Source of the DNA: DTDX01 sp964608455
Lineage (GTDB): Archaea > Thermoproteota > Bathyarchaeia > 40CM-2-53-6 > DTDX01
NCBI GenBank assembly: GCA_964608455.1
Contig: CAZSNM010000006.1
Span: forward strand, 1 to 54,975
Direction: 5' to 3'
DNA: 54,975 bases
Both the position numbers and the translations under genes were made by a program. The notes beneath the pieces were generated by a model, which did not search any database, was not told where the DNA came from, and worked only from the letters and a program-made list of their open reading frames with translations. Below are positions 42,013 to 50,762 of the stretch, in pieces (positions within the stretch are counted from its first letter, which is position 1; each line of letters opens with the position of its first letter).

Positions 42013-43032
42013 TTATTTTTGCCACTTTTTAAGAAGCTCCTCTAATTTTTTGGAAGCTTCCTTTATAGAATTACTTTCTATATATGTAATTTTATTTGAT
42101 TTAGCAAAGGATTTAGCTGTTTCATTTAATTTTGGAACAACTATAAGAAGTGCTAATGGAGGTTTAACATCTGAAAATTTTGCACAACTTGCTAAAATTT
42201 CATTAATTTTAACTTCGCTTTTTTCTGATCTAATTAAATCTATAGCTATTGAAAGATTGTTTTTAATACATGTCATTGTAAACTCATGAGTTATACCTGA
42301 ATTTCCAAGAGCTAAACCTGGAATTTGAACTTTAAAACCAGCGTTTTCAGCAGCTAATTTAAGCAAAGGTAAATCTATTGCACTTATAATTTCATTAAGC
42401 AACTCTCTATTTAAATAATATTTATAAACGTTTATGAATGATGCACTTTTAAAACTAAATTCATAATTACAGTTTCTGCAGAAAAGAGTATGAATTGGTT
42501 CTTCAAAACTTGAGTTGCATAATGCACATATGCAAGTTACACCTATTAGTTTAAAACCAACATCAAAATCTTTAACTTCTTCCTTGCACACTGGACGAAC
42601 AACTTTATTTTTATTAATTTTAAATTCCTTTTCTTCCTTTATAGCACCGCAGGTGGAGTGTTCAATCATTCGTTTAACATTTATTTCTAAAGATCCACAT
42701 TTAGGACATTTATATCTTGGAAAAATTGAGGAGGGTTTATTGCATTTAGGACAGCAAGCTAGTTTTTCATAAAATTCTTTTCTTAAAATTTTTGATGAAG
42801 CTAATTCCTCTAGGAAGCTTAAGGTTTCAATTGGGTTTTTACCTGTAATATTTTCAATCATAAAATATCTAGGTAATCGATTTTCATCAAAAACAGGAAT
42901 AAACTCGCTTATTTCCTCTATTGCGCTGCTAAGTAAAGTTTGAACTGATGGATTACTATATAATTTTAATCTAAAATTTTTTTCTTCAAACATTAAGTTA
43001 TCCTCATTAAAAATTTTTGATAATTTAAACAA
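42013..43032 (-). CDS. TackOD1-type zinc domain protein
   Basis: The 339-residue protein has a central run of zinc motifs: CCPKCNKPSS, YKCPKCGSLEI, EHSTCGAIKEE, then CICALCNSSFEE and CRNCNYEF. This is the layout of the TackOD1 output domain described from thaumarchaeal and related genomes. An N-terminal winged-helix-like region (FLEELASSKILRKEFYEKL) and a C-terminal alpha/beta domain resembling receiver folds (LSIAIDLIRSEKSEV, PPLALLIVVPKL) flank it. It is probably a signal-output or regulatory protein. It ends convergent with the membrane protein gene. Confidence 0.7.
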   Translation of the reverse strand: MFKLSKIFNEDNLMFEEKNFRLKLYSNPSVQTLLSSAIEEISEFIPVFDENRLPRYFMIENITGKNPIETLSFLEELASSKILRKEFYEKLACCPKCNKPSSIFPRYKCPKCGSLEINVKRMIEHSTCGAIKEEKEFKINKNKVVRPVCKEEVKDFDVGFKLIGVTCICALCNSSFEEPIHTLFCRNCNYEFSFKSASFINVYKYYLNRELLNEIISAIDLPLLKLAAENAGFKVQIPGLALGNSGITHEFTMTCIKNNLSIAIDLIRSEKSEVKINEILASCAKFSDVKPPLALLIVVPKLNETAKSFAKSNKITYIESNSIKEASKKLEELLKKWQK

Positions 43033-43203
43033 ATTAATAAAATAAAAATAAAATAAACAAACTTATTTTATTATTAAATTCTGTTTTTACCTTTATATCT
43101 TCTTCTTAATTAAAATCTAGTCATATAATTGTTTAATTAAAAATTTTAAATAAAAAATTCTAAATAAGAGATTTTAATACAGTTTTTTGTAGAGGGGAAA
43201 AAA

Positions 43204-43263
43204 ATGGCATGCGGAGCAAAGAAGGGATCAAAAAAGAAGAAGAAAGAAGAAAAAACAAAATAA
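43204..43263 (+). CDS. Possible 19-aa lysine-rich micro-protein
   Basis: ATG 43204 follows GAGGGG by about 7 nt and opens a 19-residue frame MACGAKKGSKKKKKEEKTK. The strong ribosome binding site, isolated position and a weak hairpin with T run about 130 nt downstream suggest a small transcript. The peptide is too short to classify and may be a chance ORF. Confidence 0.4.
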   Translation: MACGAKKGSKKKKKEEKTK

Positions 43264-43391
43264 ATTTTTATAGTTATAAAGAATTTTTTGTTTAAATCTC
43301 TCATTTTCTTTTTATTAAGCGTTTAAATAGAAAGGGGTTAAAGTCCCATTAAATTGAATAATTTTCTCTGAATTAATTTAAAGCAATAAGC

Positions 43392-43408
43392 AAGCCTTGG
43401 CTTTTTTT
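43392..43408 (+). terminator. Weak hairpin followed by T run
   Basis: AAGC-CTTG-GCTT can form a 4-bp hairpin followed directly by a run of T. Archaeal termination relies mainly on T runs, so this could end the transcript of the micro-gene at 43204. Evidence is limited to the pattern. Confidence 0.3.
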
Positions 43409-43483
43409 ATAATTTAAAAGAGATTGTTTAGAAGCTTTTTAGTTTAAATAAAAAGGTAAAGTAAAGGTTTTCGGTGTTTTAAA

Positions 43484-43723
43484 ATGATTAAAGTATATAC
43501 AGCGCCCAATTGTCCCTATTGTGAAGCTTTAAAAAGATTTCTTAAAGAAAATGGAATTTTATTTGAGGAATTAGATGTTTCTAAAGATCCTAAAGTTGTT
43601 ACTGAATTGATTTCTAAATCAAATCAAGCTGGAGTGCCGGTAATCGATATAAATGGAAAAATAATTGTAGGTTTTAATCGTGAGGCTATAATTAAAGCCT
43701 TATTAATTAAAGAAAAACATTAA
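43484..43723 (+). CDS. Glutaredoxin/NrdH-like redox protein
   Basis: A 79-residue thioredoxin-fold protein with the active site CPYC at residues 9-12 and the cis-proline loop GVPVIDINGKIIVGF. It reduces disulfides in partner proteins; in archaea the electron donor may be a thioredoxin reductase or low-molecular thiol. ATG 43484; no operon partner on the same strand except the following dap operon, which has its own promoter. Confidence 0.88.
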   Translation: MIKVYTAPNCPYCEALKRFLKENGILFEELDVSKDPKVVTELISKSNQAGVPVIDINGKIIVGFNREAIIKALLIKEKH

Positions 43724-43748
43724 ATTCGTAATTTTTATTTCGAAAAAT

Positions 43749-43758
43749 TTATATATAG
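43749..43758 (+). promoter_or_regulatory. TATA box of the lysine operon
   Basis: TTTATATATA, preceded by a purine-rich CGAAAAA that fits a BRE element, lies about 60 nt upstream of the dapA start. The expected start of transcription is near 43782, inside the inverted repeat at 43778-43795. Confidence 0.6.
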
Positions 43759-43777
43759 AATTGCTTTATTGCCTTAT

Positions 43778-43795
43778 TCGTATATTACAATACGA
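43778..43795. promoter_or_regulatory. Inverted repeat at the predicted dap transcription start
   Basis: TCGTAT and ATACGA form a perfect 6-bp inverted repeat with a 6-nt spacer. It lies about 20-45 nt downstream of the TATA box, where a bound repressor would block initiation. It is a candidate operator for lysine control; the cognate factor is unknown. Confidence 0.4.
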
Positions 43796-43816
43796 TTTTT
43801 AAGGAGGAAAAATAAA

Positions 43817-44854
43817 GTGTTTAAAGGATGCTGCACAGCCTTAATAACTCCTATGAAAAAAAATTTTGAAATAGATTATGAAGGATTAAAAAAATTAATT
43901 GAATTTCAAATTGATGAAGGAGTAGATGGTATTTTAGCTGTTGGAACAACAGGAGAATCCCCTACATTAACTTGGGAAGAACATATAAAAGTTATAGAAA
44001 AAACTTTAGAGGAAGCAGGTGAAAGATGCGAAGTTATCGCAGGTACAGGAAGCAATAGCAGCAAGGAAGCTATTGAAGCTACAAAAGAAAGCTATAACTT
44101 AGGAGTTAAAACAGTTTTACTTGTTGATCCATATTATAATGGACCAAGCTCTTTAGAAATAAGAAAAGAATATTTAGAGCCTATAGCTGCTAAATTTCCT
44201 GAAATAGAAATAATTCCATATATTATTCCAGGAAGAACAGGAACAAAGCTTCTTCCCCAAGATTTAGCAATTCTTCATAAAAAATTTAAAAATGTTAATG
44301 CTGTTAAAGAAGCTACTGGCGATTTAGAAAATGCAAAAGTTATTAGAGCTTTATGCGGAGAGTACTTTAGCATTTTATCTGGAGATGATGATAAAACTTT
44401 TCTTTTAATGAGTGACCCTAAAATAAAAGCTAATGGAGTAATTTCAGTAACATCAAATATTGCTCCAAGCGCTGTTCAAGAAATGGTTAAATCTTTAATT
44501 TCAGGTGATTTTGAAAAAGCTGAGGTTATAGCTAAAGGGCTTAAACCATTATTTGAAGTAGTAACAGTTATTACTCAGGAGGAAACTGAATATGGTCAAG
44601 TTTTATGCAAAGCAAGAAATCCTTTACCATATAAAACTTTAATGAATATCTTAGGAATGCCTGCAGGTCCTTGCCGACCACCATTAGGAAAAATGACTAA
44701 AAAAGCAATAACTTTTCTTGTAAGTAAAGTTAAAGAAGTTTATGAGAATAATCCTGAGTTTTTAGCTTCAGTAGAGGAATTTTTTGATGTAGATTTAAGT
44801 GAAAGATTATATAATGAAAAATATTTGGATGGATTGTTTTATGAGTCATATTAA
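43817..44854 (+). CDS. dapA: 4-hydroxy-tetrahydrodipicolinate synthase
   Basis: First committed enzyme of the diaminopimelate route, joining pyruvate and aspartate semialdehyde. Motifs: GTTGESPTLTWEEH, LLVDPYYNGPSS, the tyrosine-containing IPYIIPGRTG and the Schiff-base lysine in VNAVKEATGD. The GTG at 43817 has AAGGAGGA upstream and is preferred to the longer frame from 43769. At 345 aa it exceeds the usual ~290-300 through a C-terminal extension (EEFFDVDLSERLYNEKY). The end overlaps dapB by 14 nt. Confidence 0.93.
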   Translation: MFKGCCTALITPMKKNFEIDYEGLKKLIEFQIDEGVDGILAVGTTGESPTLTWEEHIKVIEKTLEEAGERCEVIAGTGSNSSKEAIEATKESYNLGVKTVLLVDPYYNGPSSLEIRKEYLEPIAAKFPEIEIIPYIIPGRTGTKLLPQDLAILHKKFKNVNAVKEATGDLENAKVIRALCGEYFSILSGDDDKTFLLMSDPKIKANGVISVTSNIAPSAVQEMVKSLISGDFEKAEVIAKGLKPLFEVVTVITQEETEYGQVLCKARNPLPYKTLMNILGMPAGPCRPPLGKMTKKAITFLVSKVKEVYENNPEFLASVEEFFDVDLSERLYNEKYLDGLFYESY

Positions 44855-45650
44855 AATTTGTGTTGCAGGCGCTGATGGAAGAATGGGAAGCACAGTGATT
44901 AGAGAAGCTGCTTCCATAAGCGAATTTAAAGTTGTTGGAGCACTTACAGCTTTAGAAAGCAATAATGCAGGTAAAACTCTTGGAGAAATAGGGTTAACAC
45001 CTAAAGAAGTTAAAATTTTAACACCTCAAAATTTAGAGGAAGCTTTAAAAAATGCTGATGTTTATATTTCTTTTACAACTCCTAAAGCAGAATTAGAGAA
45101 TTTACCTAGGGTAGCTAAATTAAATAAAAGAATAGTTATGGGAACAACTGGATTTACAGATGAACAAAAAAAGCTTCTTAAAGAAGCTGTTGAAGGGAAA
45201 GTTCCTGCTGTTTTTTCTCCAAATTTCTCCATAGGTTTAAATATAATGCTTAAAACAATAGGCTTTTATAAAGCGCTTCCGCAAGATTATGACTTTACAA
45301 TTTTTGAAATGCATCATTCTGGAAAAATAGATGCTCCAAGCGGAACAGCCAAAAAAATAGCTGAAATAATAACATCTTTTAAAGATTATTCAAAAATAGT
45401 TTATGGAAGAGGGGGTTTATCTAAAAGAAGCGAAAAAGAGCTGGAAATTTTATCAGCAAGAGGAGGAGGAGTTCCAGGAATCCATGAAGTTTTTATAGCA
45501 GGTCAACATGAATTAATAAGAATTGAACATACGGTTTTTTCTAGAAGTGTTTTTGCTAGAGGAGCTTTATATGCAGCTAAATGGTTAATGAATCAAAAGG
45601 AACCTAAAATTTATGATATGGAAGATGTGCTAGGGTTAAAGGGGCGTTAA
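44841..45650 (+). CDS. dapB: 4-hydroxy-tetrahydrodipicolinate reductase
   Basis: Reduces the DapA product with NAD(P)H. The N-terminal dinucleotide motif is VAGADGRMGSTV. MGTTGFTDEQKK, FSPNFSIGLNIML and the catalytic FEMHHSGKIDAPSGTA region follow. ATG 44841 overlaps the dapA stop and gives a 269-aa protein of normal length; the ATG at 44799 lies well inside dapA and is less likely. Third motif HTVFSRSVFARGALYAA near the C-terminus closes the fold. Confidence 0.93.
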   Translation: MSHIKICVAGADGRMGSTVIREAASISEFKVVGALTALESNNAGKTLGEIGLTPKEVKILTPQNLEEALKNADVYISFTTPKAELENLPRVAKLNKRIVMGTTGFTDEQKKLLKEAVEGKVPAVFSPNFSIGLNIMLKTIGFYKALPQDYDFTIFEMHHSGKIDAPSGTAKKIAEIITSFKDYSKIVYGRGGLSKRSEKELEILSARGGGVPGIHEVFIAGQHELIRIEHTVFSRSVFARGALYAAKWLMNQKEPKIYDMEDVLGLKGR

Positions 45651-45657
45651 AACAATT

Positions 45658-46944
45658 TTGAATCCATTTCAATTAACTTATTTAGAAAATAAAGCAGGCA
45701 TACTTTATATTGATGGTGTTTCAGCATTAGAATTAGTTGAAAAATTTAAAACTCCCCTTTATGTATTAAGCCAATCAAGAATAGAAGAAAACTTTAGAAA
45801 ATTAAATTTATCCTTAAAAAAACGCTATGATAAAGTTAGAATTTACTATTCAGCTAAAGCAAATTCAAACATTTCAATATTAAAAATTCTTTTAAATGAG
45901 GGGGCATGGTTAGATGCTGTTTCTCCAGGAGAAATATTTCTTGGTTTAAAAGCTGGTTTTCCAGCAGATAAAATTTTGTTTACTGGAACAAGCGTCAGCG
46001 AGGAAGAATTAAAATATGCTATTGAAGCTGGAGTAACAATAAATATAGATTCGCTTTCTCAATTAAGAAAACTTCTTAAAATAACTGTTCCAGAAGTTTT
46101 ATCTGTAAGAGTAAACCCCGGTATTGGATTTGGCCACCATAATTATTGTAAAACTGGAGGAGAAGAGTCTAAATTTGGCTTATGGCCAAATGAAGCTAAA
46201 AAAGCTTATAGTGAAGCTAAAAAAACTGGAGTAAAAAGGTTTGGTATACATACTCATATAGGCTCAGGAATATTAAACATAAATGCTTTTACACAAGTGG
46301 CGGAGATACTTCTTCATATAGCGAAGAAAATTAGTGAAGATTGCAATTTAACTTTTGAATTTATTGATTTCGGTGGAGGATTGGGTGTTCCATATAAACC
46401 TGAAGAAATGGAATTAAACATTGAAGATTATGCTGAATCAATAATGTCAATTTTTAAAAATGAAATTAAAAATTTAAATTCTGAACCTTTCTTCGCTATA
46501 GAACCTGGAAGATATATAGTTTGTGATGCTGGAATTTTACTAACTAAAGTAGTTTCAATTAAAGTTACATCAACAAAAAAGTTTGCAGGTGTTGATGCCG
46601 GATTGAACGTTTTAATAAGACCGGCAATGTATAATGCATATCATCATATATTAGTTGCTAATAAACTTAATGAAGAAAATATGGATGAATATGATGTTGT
46701 TGGACCTATATGCGAAAATGCTGATTTTTTAGCTAAAAAAAGAGTTTTGCCTAAGCTTGAGGAAGGAGACGTATTAGCTGTGCTTAATGCTGGAGCTTAT
46801 GGTTTTTCAATGAGCTCTCAATATAACGCTAGACCTAGACCGGCTGAAGTTTTAATTAATAAGGGAAAAGCTGAAGTTATTAGAGAAAGAGAAGATTTTA
46901 ATAATTTATTAATTGGACAAAGGGTTGCAACTTGGTTAAAATAA
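45658..46944 (+). CDS. lysA: Diaminopimelate decarboxylase
   Basis: PLP-dependent fold-type III enzyme producing lysine from meso-diaminopimelate. The PLP lysine is in YYSAKANSNISIL near residue 63-75. HTHIGSGI, FGGGLGVPYKP, AIEPGRYIV and CENADFLAKKR (substrate-binding) follow, with GAYGFSMSSQYNARPRPAEVL at the end. 428 aa from a TTG at 45658, 7 nt after dapB. The stop overlaps dapF. Confidence 0.94.
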   Translation: MNPFQLTYLENKAGILYIDGVSALELVEKFKTPLYVLSQSRIEENFRKLNLSLKKRYDKVRIYYSAKANSNISILKILLNEGAWLDAVSPGEIFLGLKAGFPADKILFTGTSVSEEELKYAIEAGVTINIDSLSQLRKLLKITVPEVLSVRVNPGIGFGHHNYCKTGGEESKFGLWPNEAKKAYSEAKKTGVKRFGIHTHIGSGILNINAFTQVAEILLHIAKKISEDCNLTFEFIDFGGGLGVPYKPEEMELNIEDYAESIMSIFKNEIKNLNSEPFFAIEPGRYIVCDAGILLTKVVSIKVTSTKKFAGVDAGLNVLIRPAMYNAYHHILVANKLNEENMDEYDVVGPICENADFLAKKRVLPKLEEGDVLAVLNAGAYGFSMSSQYNARPRPAEVLINKGKAEVIREREDFNNLLIGQRVATWLK

Positions 46945-47768
46945 AGTTTTGGAAAATGCATGGATTAGGAAACGATTATATAGTTATTGATGATAAAGAA
47001 GAATTAATTAAAAACCCTGAAGAAAAAGCTAAAAAGTTTTGTCGAAGAAGATTTTCTATAGGAGCTGATGGACTTATCTTATTGCAAAAACCAATTTTTA
47101 ATCAAGCTGATTTTAAAATGAGGATATTTAATAAAGATGGAAGCGAAGCTGAAATGTGCGGTAATGGAATAAGATGCGCAGCTAAATTTTATTATGAAAT
47201 AAATAAACCAAATAAAAAAGAGTTAATTGTAGAAACTAAAGCTGGATTAAAAAAGGTTTGGTTAAAAATTGAAAATGAAAAAGTTAAAGAAGTTGAGGTT
47301 AATATGGGTAAACCTATTTTTGAAAGAAAATTAATTCCAATGCTTGGTGAAGGTTTATTTATAAATGAAGAAATAAAAGTAGAAGATAAAGTTTTTAAAG
47401 CCACATGCCTATCTATGGGAAATCCACATTGTGTGATATTTGTTGATGATGTGGAAAAATTCCCAGTAAAAGAGATTGGATCAAAAATAGAAAAACATTC
47501 TTTATTTCCAAAAAGAGTAAATGTTGAATTTGTTAAAGTTTTAAATAAAAATACCTTAAATGTTAGAGTTTGGGAAAGAGGCTGCGGAGAAACTTTAGCT
47601 TGTGGAACAGGCGCATGCGCCAGCGCTGTAGTTAGTAATTTGCTAAATAAAACTGAAAATGAAGTTTTAGTGAAACTTAAAGGAGGAAGATTAAAAATTA
47701 AAATTAACGATGAAGTTTTAATGAGTGGGTCAGCTGTTAAAGTTTTTGAAGGAGAAATAGAAGCTTAA
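46932..47768 (+). CDS. dapF: Diaminopimelate epimerase
   Basis: Converts LL- to meso-diaminopimelate. The two-cysteine, cofactor-free active site is visible as AEMCGNGIRCAAKF and RGCGETLACGTGACASAVV. The N-terminus FWKMHGLGNDYIVID is typical. 278 aa from a TTG at 46932, overlapping the lysA stop by 13 nt. Confidence 0.94.
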   Translation: MVKIKFWKMHGLGNDYIVIDDKEELIKNPEEKAKKFCRRRFSIGADGLILLQKPIFNQADFKMRIFNKDGSEAEMCGNGIRCAAKFYYEINKPNKKELIVETKAGLKKVWLKIENEKVKEVEVNMGKPIFERKLIPMLGEGLFINEEIKVEDKVFKATCLSMGNPHCVIFVDDVEKFPVKEIGSKIEKHSLFPKRVNVEFVKVLNKNTLNVRVWERGCGETLACGTGACASAVVSNLLNKTENEVLVKLKGGRLKIKINDEVLMSGSAVKVFEGEIEA

Positions 47769-47795
47769 ATTAAAAAAATAAGAAAGGGGATTAAA

Positions 47796-48959
47796 ATGCA
47801 TTGGAAAAAATCAAATAGATTGGAGAGGCTTCCACCTTATTTATTTACTGAAATAGAAAAAATTATAACTCAAAAAAGAAAAGAAGGAAAAAATTTAATT
47901 TCTTTTGGTGTTGGAGATCCAGATGTTCCTCCACCAAGATTTATTCTTGAAAGCTTAGCTAAAGAAGCTTTAAATCCAAAAAACCATAATTACTCTTTTA
48001 GCCAGGGAGAAGAAGAATTTAAAAAAGCTGTAGCTGAATGGTATAAAAAAAGATTTAATGTAGATTTAAATCCGGAAACTGAAGTTACAGCTTTAATAGG
48101 TTCTAAAGAAGGTTTAGCAAATATTTCGAGAGCTTTTTTAAATCCTGGAGAGAAAATTTTGGTTCCCGACCCTGCATATCCTGTTTATTTAAACGGTGCC
48201 ACCTTGCTTAATGATAACATACCTGTTTTTATGCCTCTTCTTGAAGAAAACAATTTTTTACCTAATTTAAATGAATTAAATGCAGAAAATGTTAAAATGA
48301 TGTTTTTAAATTATCCAAATAATCCAACTGGAGCCGTTATAGATGAAAAAAAGCTTAAAGAAATTGTGGAGTTCGCTAAGGAAAACAATTTAATAATTTG
48401 CTATGATAATGCTTATTCAGAGTTAACTTTTGATGATTATGTAGCTCCAAGTATTCTTCAAATAGATGATGCAAAAGAGTATGCAATAGAGTTTCATTCA
48501 TGCTCTAAAACTTTCAGCATGACTGGTGATAGAATAGGGTTTGCAGTTGGCAATGCTGAGCTTATAGATGGATTAATTAAGGTTAAATCACAAATAGATT
48601 CTGGACCACAAATTTATATTCAAAAAGCAGCTATTAAAGCTCTTGAAAGCTATACGTCATCTCAACCCCCATCCTATATTAAAGAAAGAAACATGATTTA
48701 TAAAGAGAGAAGAGATTATCTTGTTAAGGAATTAAATTCAATGGGGTTAAAATGCAATAAGCCTAAGGGAACATTTTATGTTTGGGCTAAATGCTTTGAT
48801 AATTCAATAAATTTTGTGAGAAAGCTTCTTGAAGTTGATGTGGTAGCTACACCTGGTGCAGGATTTGGAAAATATGGTGAAGGTTATGTTAGATTTGCTT
48901 TAACAATTCCTTTAGATAAAATTAAGGAAGCTTGCGAAAGAATGAAAAAAATTTTATAG
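47796..48959 (+). CDS. dapL: LL-diaminopimelate aminotransferase
   Basis: Fold-type I PLP aminotransferase that makes LL-diaminopimelate in one step, bypassing the acylated intermediates. Motifs: FGVGDPDVPPP, ALIGSKEGLANISRAFLNPG, NYPNNPTGAV and the PLP lysine in HSCSKTFSMTGDRIGF. Its place at the end of dapA-dapB-lysA-dapF supports the DapL assignment over other aspartate-family transaminases. ATG 47796 follows AAGGGG. lysC and asd are not in the window. Confidence 0.9.
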   Translation: MHWKKSNRLERLPPYLFTEIEKIITQKRKEGKNLISFGVGDPDVPPPRFILESLAKEALNPKNHNYSFSQGEEEFKKAVAEWYKKRFNVDLNPETEVTALIGSKEGLANISRAFLNPGEKILVPDPAYPVYLNGATLLNDNIPVFMPLLEENNFLPNLNELNAENVKMMFLNYPNNPTGAVIDEKKLKEIVEFAKENNLIICYDNAYSELTFDDYVAPSILQIDDAKEYAIEFHSCSKTFSMTGDRIGFAVGNAELIDGLIKVKSQIDSGPQIYIQKAAIKALESYTSSQPPSYIKERNMIYKERRDYLVKELNSMGLKCNKPKGTFYVWAKCFDNSINFVRKLLEVDVVATPGAGFGKYGEGYVRFALTIPLDKIKEACERMKKIL

Positions 48960-48968
48960 AGGAAATTT

Positions 48969-50105
48969 TTACATTCTACCTAAAATTTTCTTTAGGTTTT
49001 TACTTATATATTCTATATCTTCAAAGGAAACTTTTGGATGAATTGGAAGAGAAAAAATTTGATGGGAAACCTTTTCTGTAACAGATAAATCTTTTTTTAT
49101 ATTGTTATGTATGTTCATATAAAAGGGTAAAAGATGAGTTGGAGTTTCATAATAAACTGCAGCATTAATTCCTTTTTCCTTAAGTTTTGTTACAATTTTA
49201 TTTCTTTTTGTAGCATTTACACCCTTAACCCTTACTGTGTAAAGATTCCATGCATGAGTAAAACCTTCAGGTTCCTTTGGAAGAATAAGTTTATCAACAT
49301 CATTTAATTCTTCAGTTAGTTTTTTAGCATTGCTTCTTCTTTTTTCAAGAAAATCAGGTAATTTTTTTAATTGCACTATTCCTAAAGCAGCTTGAATTTC
49401 ACTCATTCTATAATTGTGACCAAGCCTAGTATTCCAATTGGTTCTGGATTCTCCATGATTTCTAATAGCCCTTAAAGCTTCAGCATATTCCTTATTATTT
49501 GTAGTTATCATGCCTCCCTCTCCAGTAGTCATATTTTTTGTTGCATAAAAGCTAAAGCATCCCATATCACCTATTGAGCCAACTTTTCTTCCCTTATATA
49601 AAGCTCCATGGGCTTGAGCGGCATCTTCTATCACAACTATATCTTTGCTTTCAGCTAATTCCATAATCGGATCCATATCTGCAGGCAACCCGTAAAGATG
49701 CACCGGAATAATCGCTTTAGTATTTTTAGTTATAGAGTCTTCTATGCTTTCAACATCTATGCAATAAGTATCTTCATTTATATCTGCAAATACAGGTGTA
49801 CCTCCTGCTAAAACAACAGCTTCGGCAGCCGCTGGAAAAGTTAAAGATGGAAGAATTACTTCATCTTTAGGTTTTAAATCTAAAGCCATTAAAGCTGCAT
49901 GAAGAGCGGCTGTCCCACTTGATACAGCTATTGCATATTTAACTCCAATGTAACTGGAGAATGATCTTTCAAACTCTAAAACTTTAGGGCCCATTCCATT
50001 TTTATCCGTTAATATACCGCTTTTTAAAACTTCCTCTACAGCTTTAAACTCTTCTTTATCAAAGCAAACATCATTAATTTTAATGGTTTCCCTCAAAGCT
50101 TTCAA
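48969..50105 (-). CDS. DegT/DnrJ/EryC1/StrS-family sugar aminotransferase
   Basis: PLP-dependent aminotransferase acting on nucleotide-linked keto-sugars. It shows the family pattern GTAALHAALMALDLKPKDEV, IPVHLYGLPADM, VIEDAAQAHGA and the PLP lysine in FYATKNMTTGEGGM, then GHNYRMSEIQAALG. 378 aa, normal length. It is likely involved in making amino sugars for surface glycans, but no glycosyltransferase or sugar dehydratase is adjacent, so the substrate is open. Convergent with dapL. Confidence 0.88.
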   Translation of the reverse strand: MKALRETIKINDVCFDKEEFKAVEEVLKSGILTDKNGMGPKVLEFERSFSSYIGVKYAIAVSSGTAALHAALMALDLKPKDEVILPSLTFPAAAEAVVLAGGTPVFADINEDTYCIDVESIEDSITKNTKAIIPVHLYGLPADMDPIMELAESKDIVVIEDAAQAHGALYKGRKVGSIGDMGCFSFYATKNMTTGEGGMITTNNKEYAEALRAIRNHGESRTNWNTRLGHNYRMSEIQAALGIVQLKKLPDFLEKRRSNAKKLTEELNDVDKLILPKEPEGFTHAWNLYTVRVKGVNATKRNKIVTKLKEKGINAAVYYETPTHLLPFYMNIHNNIKKDLSVTEKVSHQIFSLPIHPKVSFEDIEYISKNLKKILGRM

Positions 50106-50191
50106 CCATCCAAAATTTTAATTTAAGAAGGAAAAATAAAAAATTATTTTTCTGCTTTAAAAACTTTAGTAAAAATCTTTAAAGATTAATT

Positions 50192-50668
50192 TTAATGCTT
50201 TAGCTTTGTTAAAACTTCGGTTTTAACCCATTGAAGGCCTGCACCTGAAAGCCCATATTTTCCTTCAATAGCTATTATTTTACCTTCTCTTTTAAGTTCG
50301 CTAGCTCTAGCTCTAACAGCTTCCTTTCTTGTTGGCTTCCAGCTTAAACTAAGCATTTCACTTAATTCTTCATCAGATAACTTATTTGGATAAACAGCGT
50401 AAAGAATTATTCCTAAAGCTTCTTTAGATGTTAAAGAGTCTGCTGGAACAGTTAAATATAATTTTCCTTCAGGTGTATATTCAACTATACCTTCAAGATC
50501 CTTTAAGCCAAATGAAGTTTGAACTTCCTTTTCTCCCTTTAAAAGCTTTTCTAAAGGAATGGCTTTTAATAATTCTTCAAGCTTGCTTTTAACATAGGAA
50601 TTTTCACCTTCTAATTCAAATTCAAACTCGCCAATTCTTATTTTAAATCTAGTTTTTCCTTCATTCAA
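50192..50668 (-). CDS. Uncharacterised archaeal protein with winged-helix-like C-terminus, 158 aa
   Basis: The N-terminal ~55 residues are charged and begin with a beta-like RFKIRIGEFEFELEG. The C-terminal ~85 residues (TSKEALGIILYAVYPNKLSD, then LSLSWKPTRKEAVRARASELKREGKI) look like a winged helix. Possibly a DNA- or nucleotide-binding regulator. No named family recognised. ATG at 50668. Confidence 0.6.
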   Translation of the reverse strand: MNEGKTRFKIRIGEFEFELEGENSYVKSKLEELLKAIPLEKLLKGEKEVQTSFGLKDLEGIVEYTPEGKLYLTVPADSLTSKEALGIILYAVYPNKLSDEELSEMLSLSWKPTRKEAVRARASELKREGKIIAIEGKYGLSGAGLQWVKTEVLTKLKH

Positions 50669-50762
50669 TTAGAATTTTTCACTCCCCCTTTTCCAAAATT
50701 TCTATTAAACTTAAAATTTAAGAATTAAATTAATAAGTCTTTGTATAAAATTAAAAATTGCT

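Noticed and set aside
43769..43816. Upstream extension of dapA
   Set aside because: It overlaps the predicted promoter start region, and GTG 43817 has a strong ribosome binding site.
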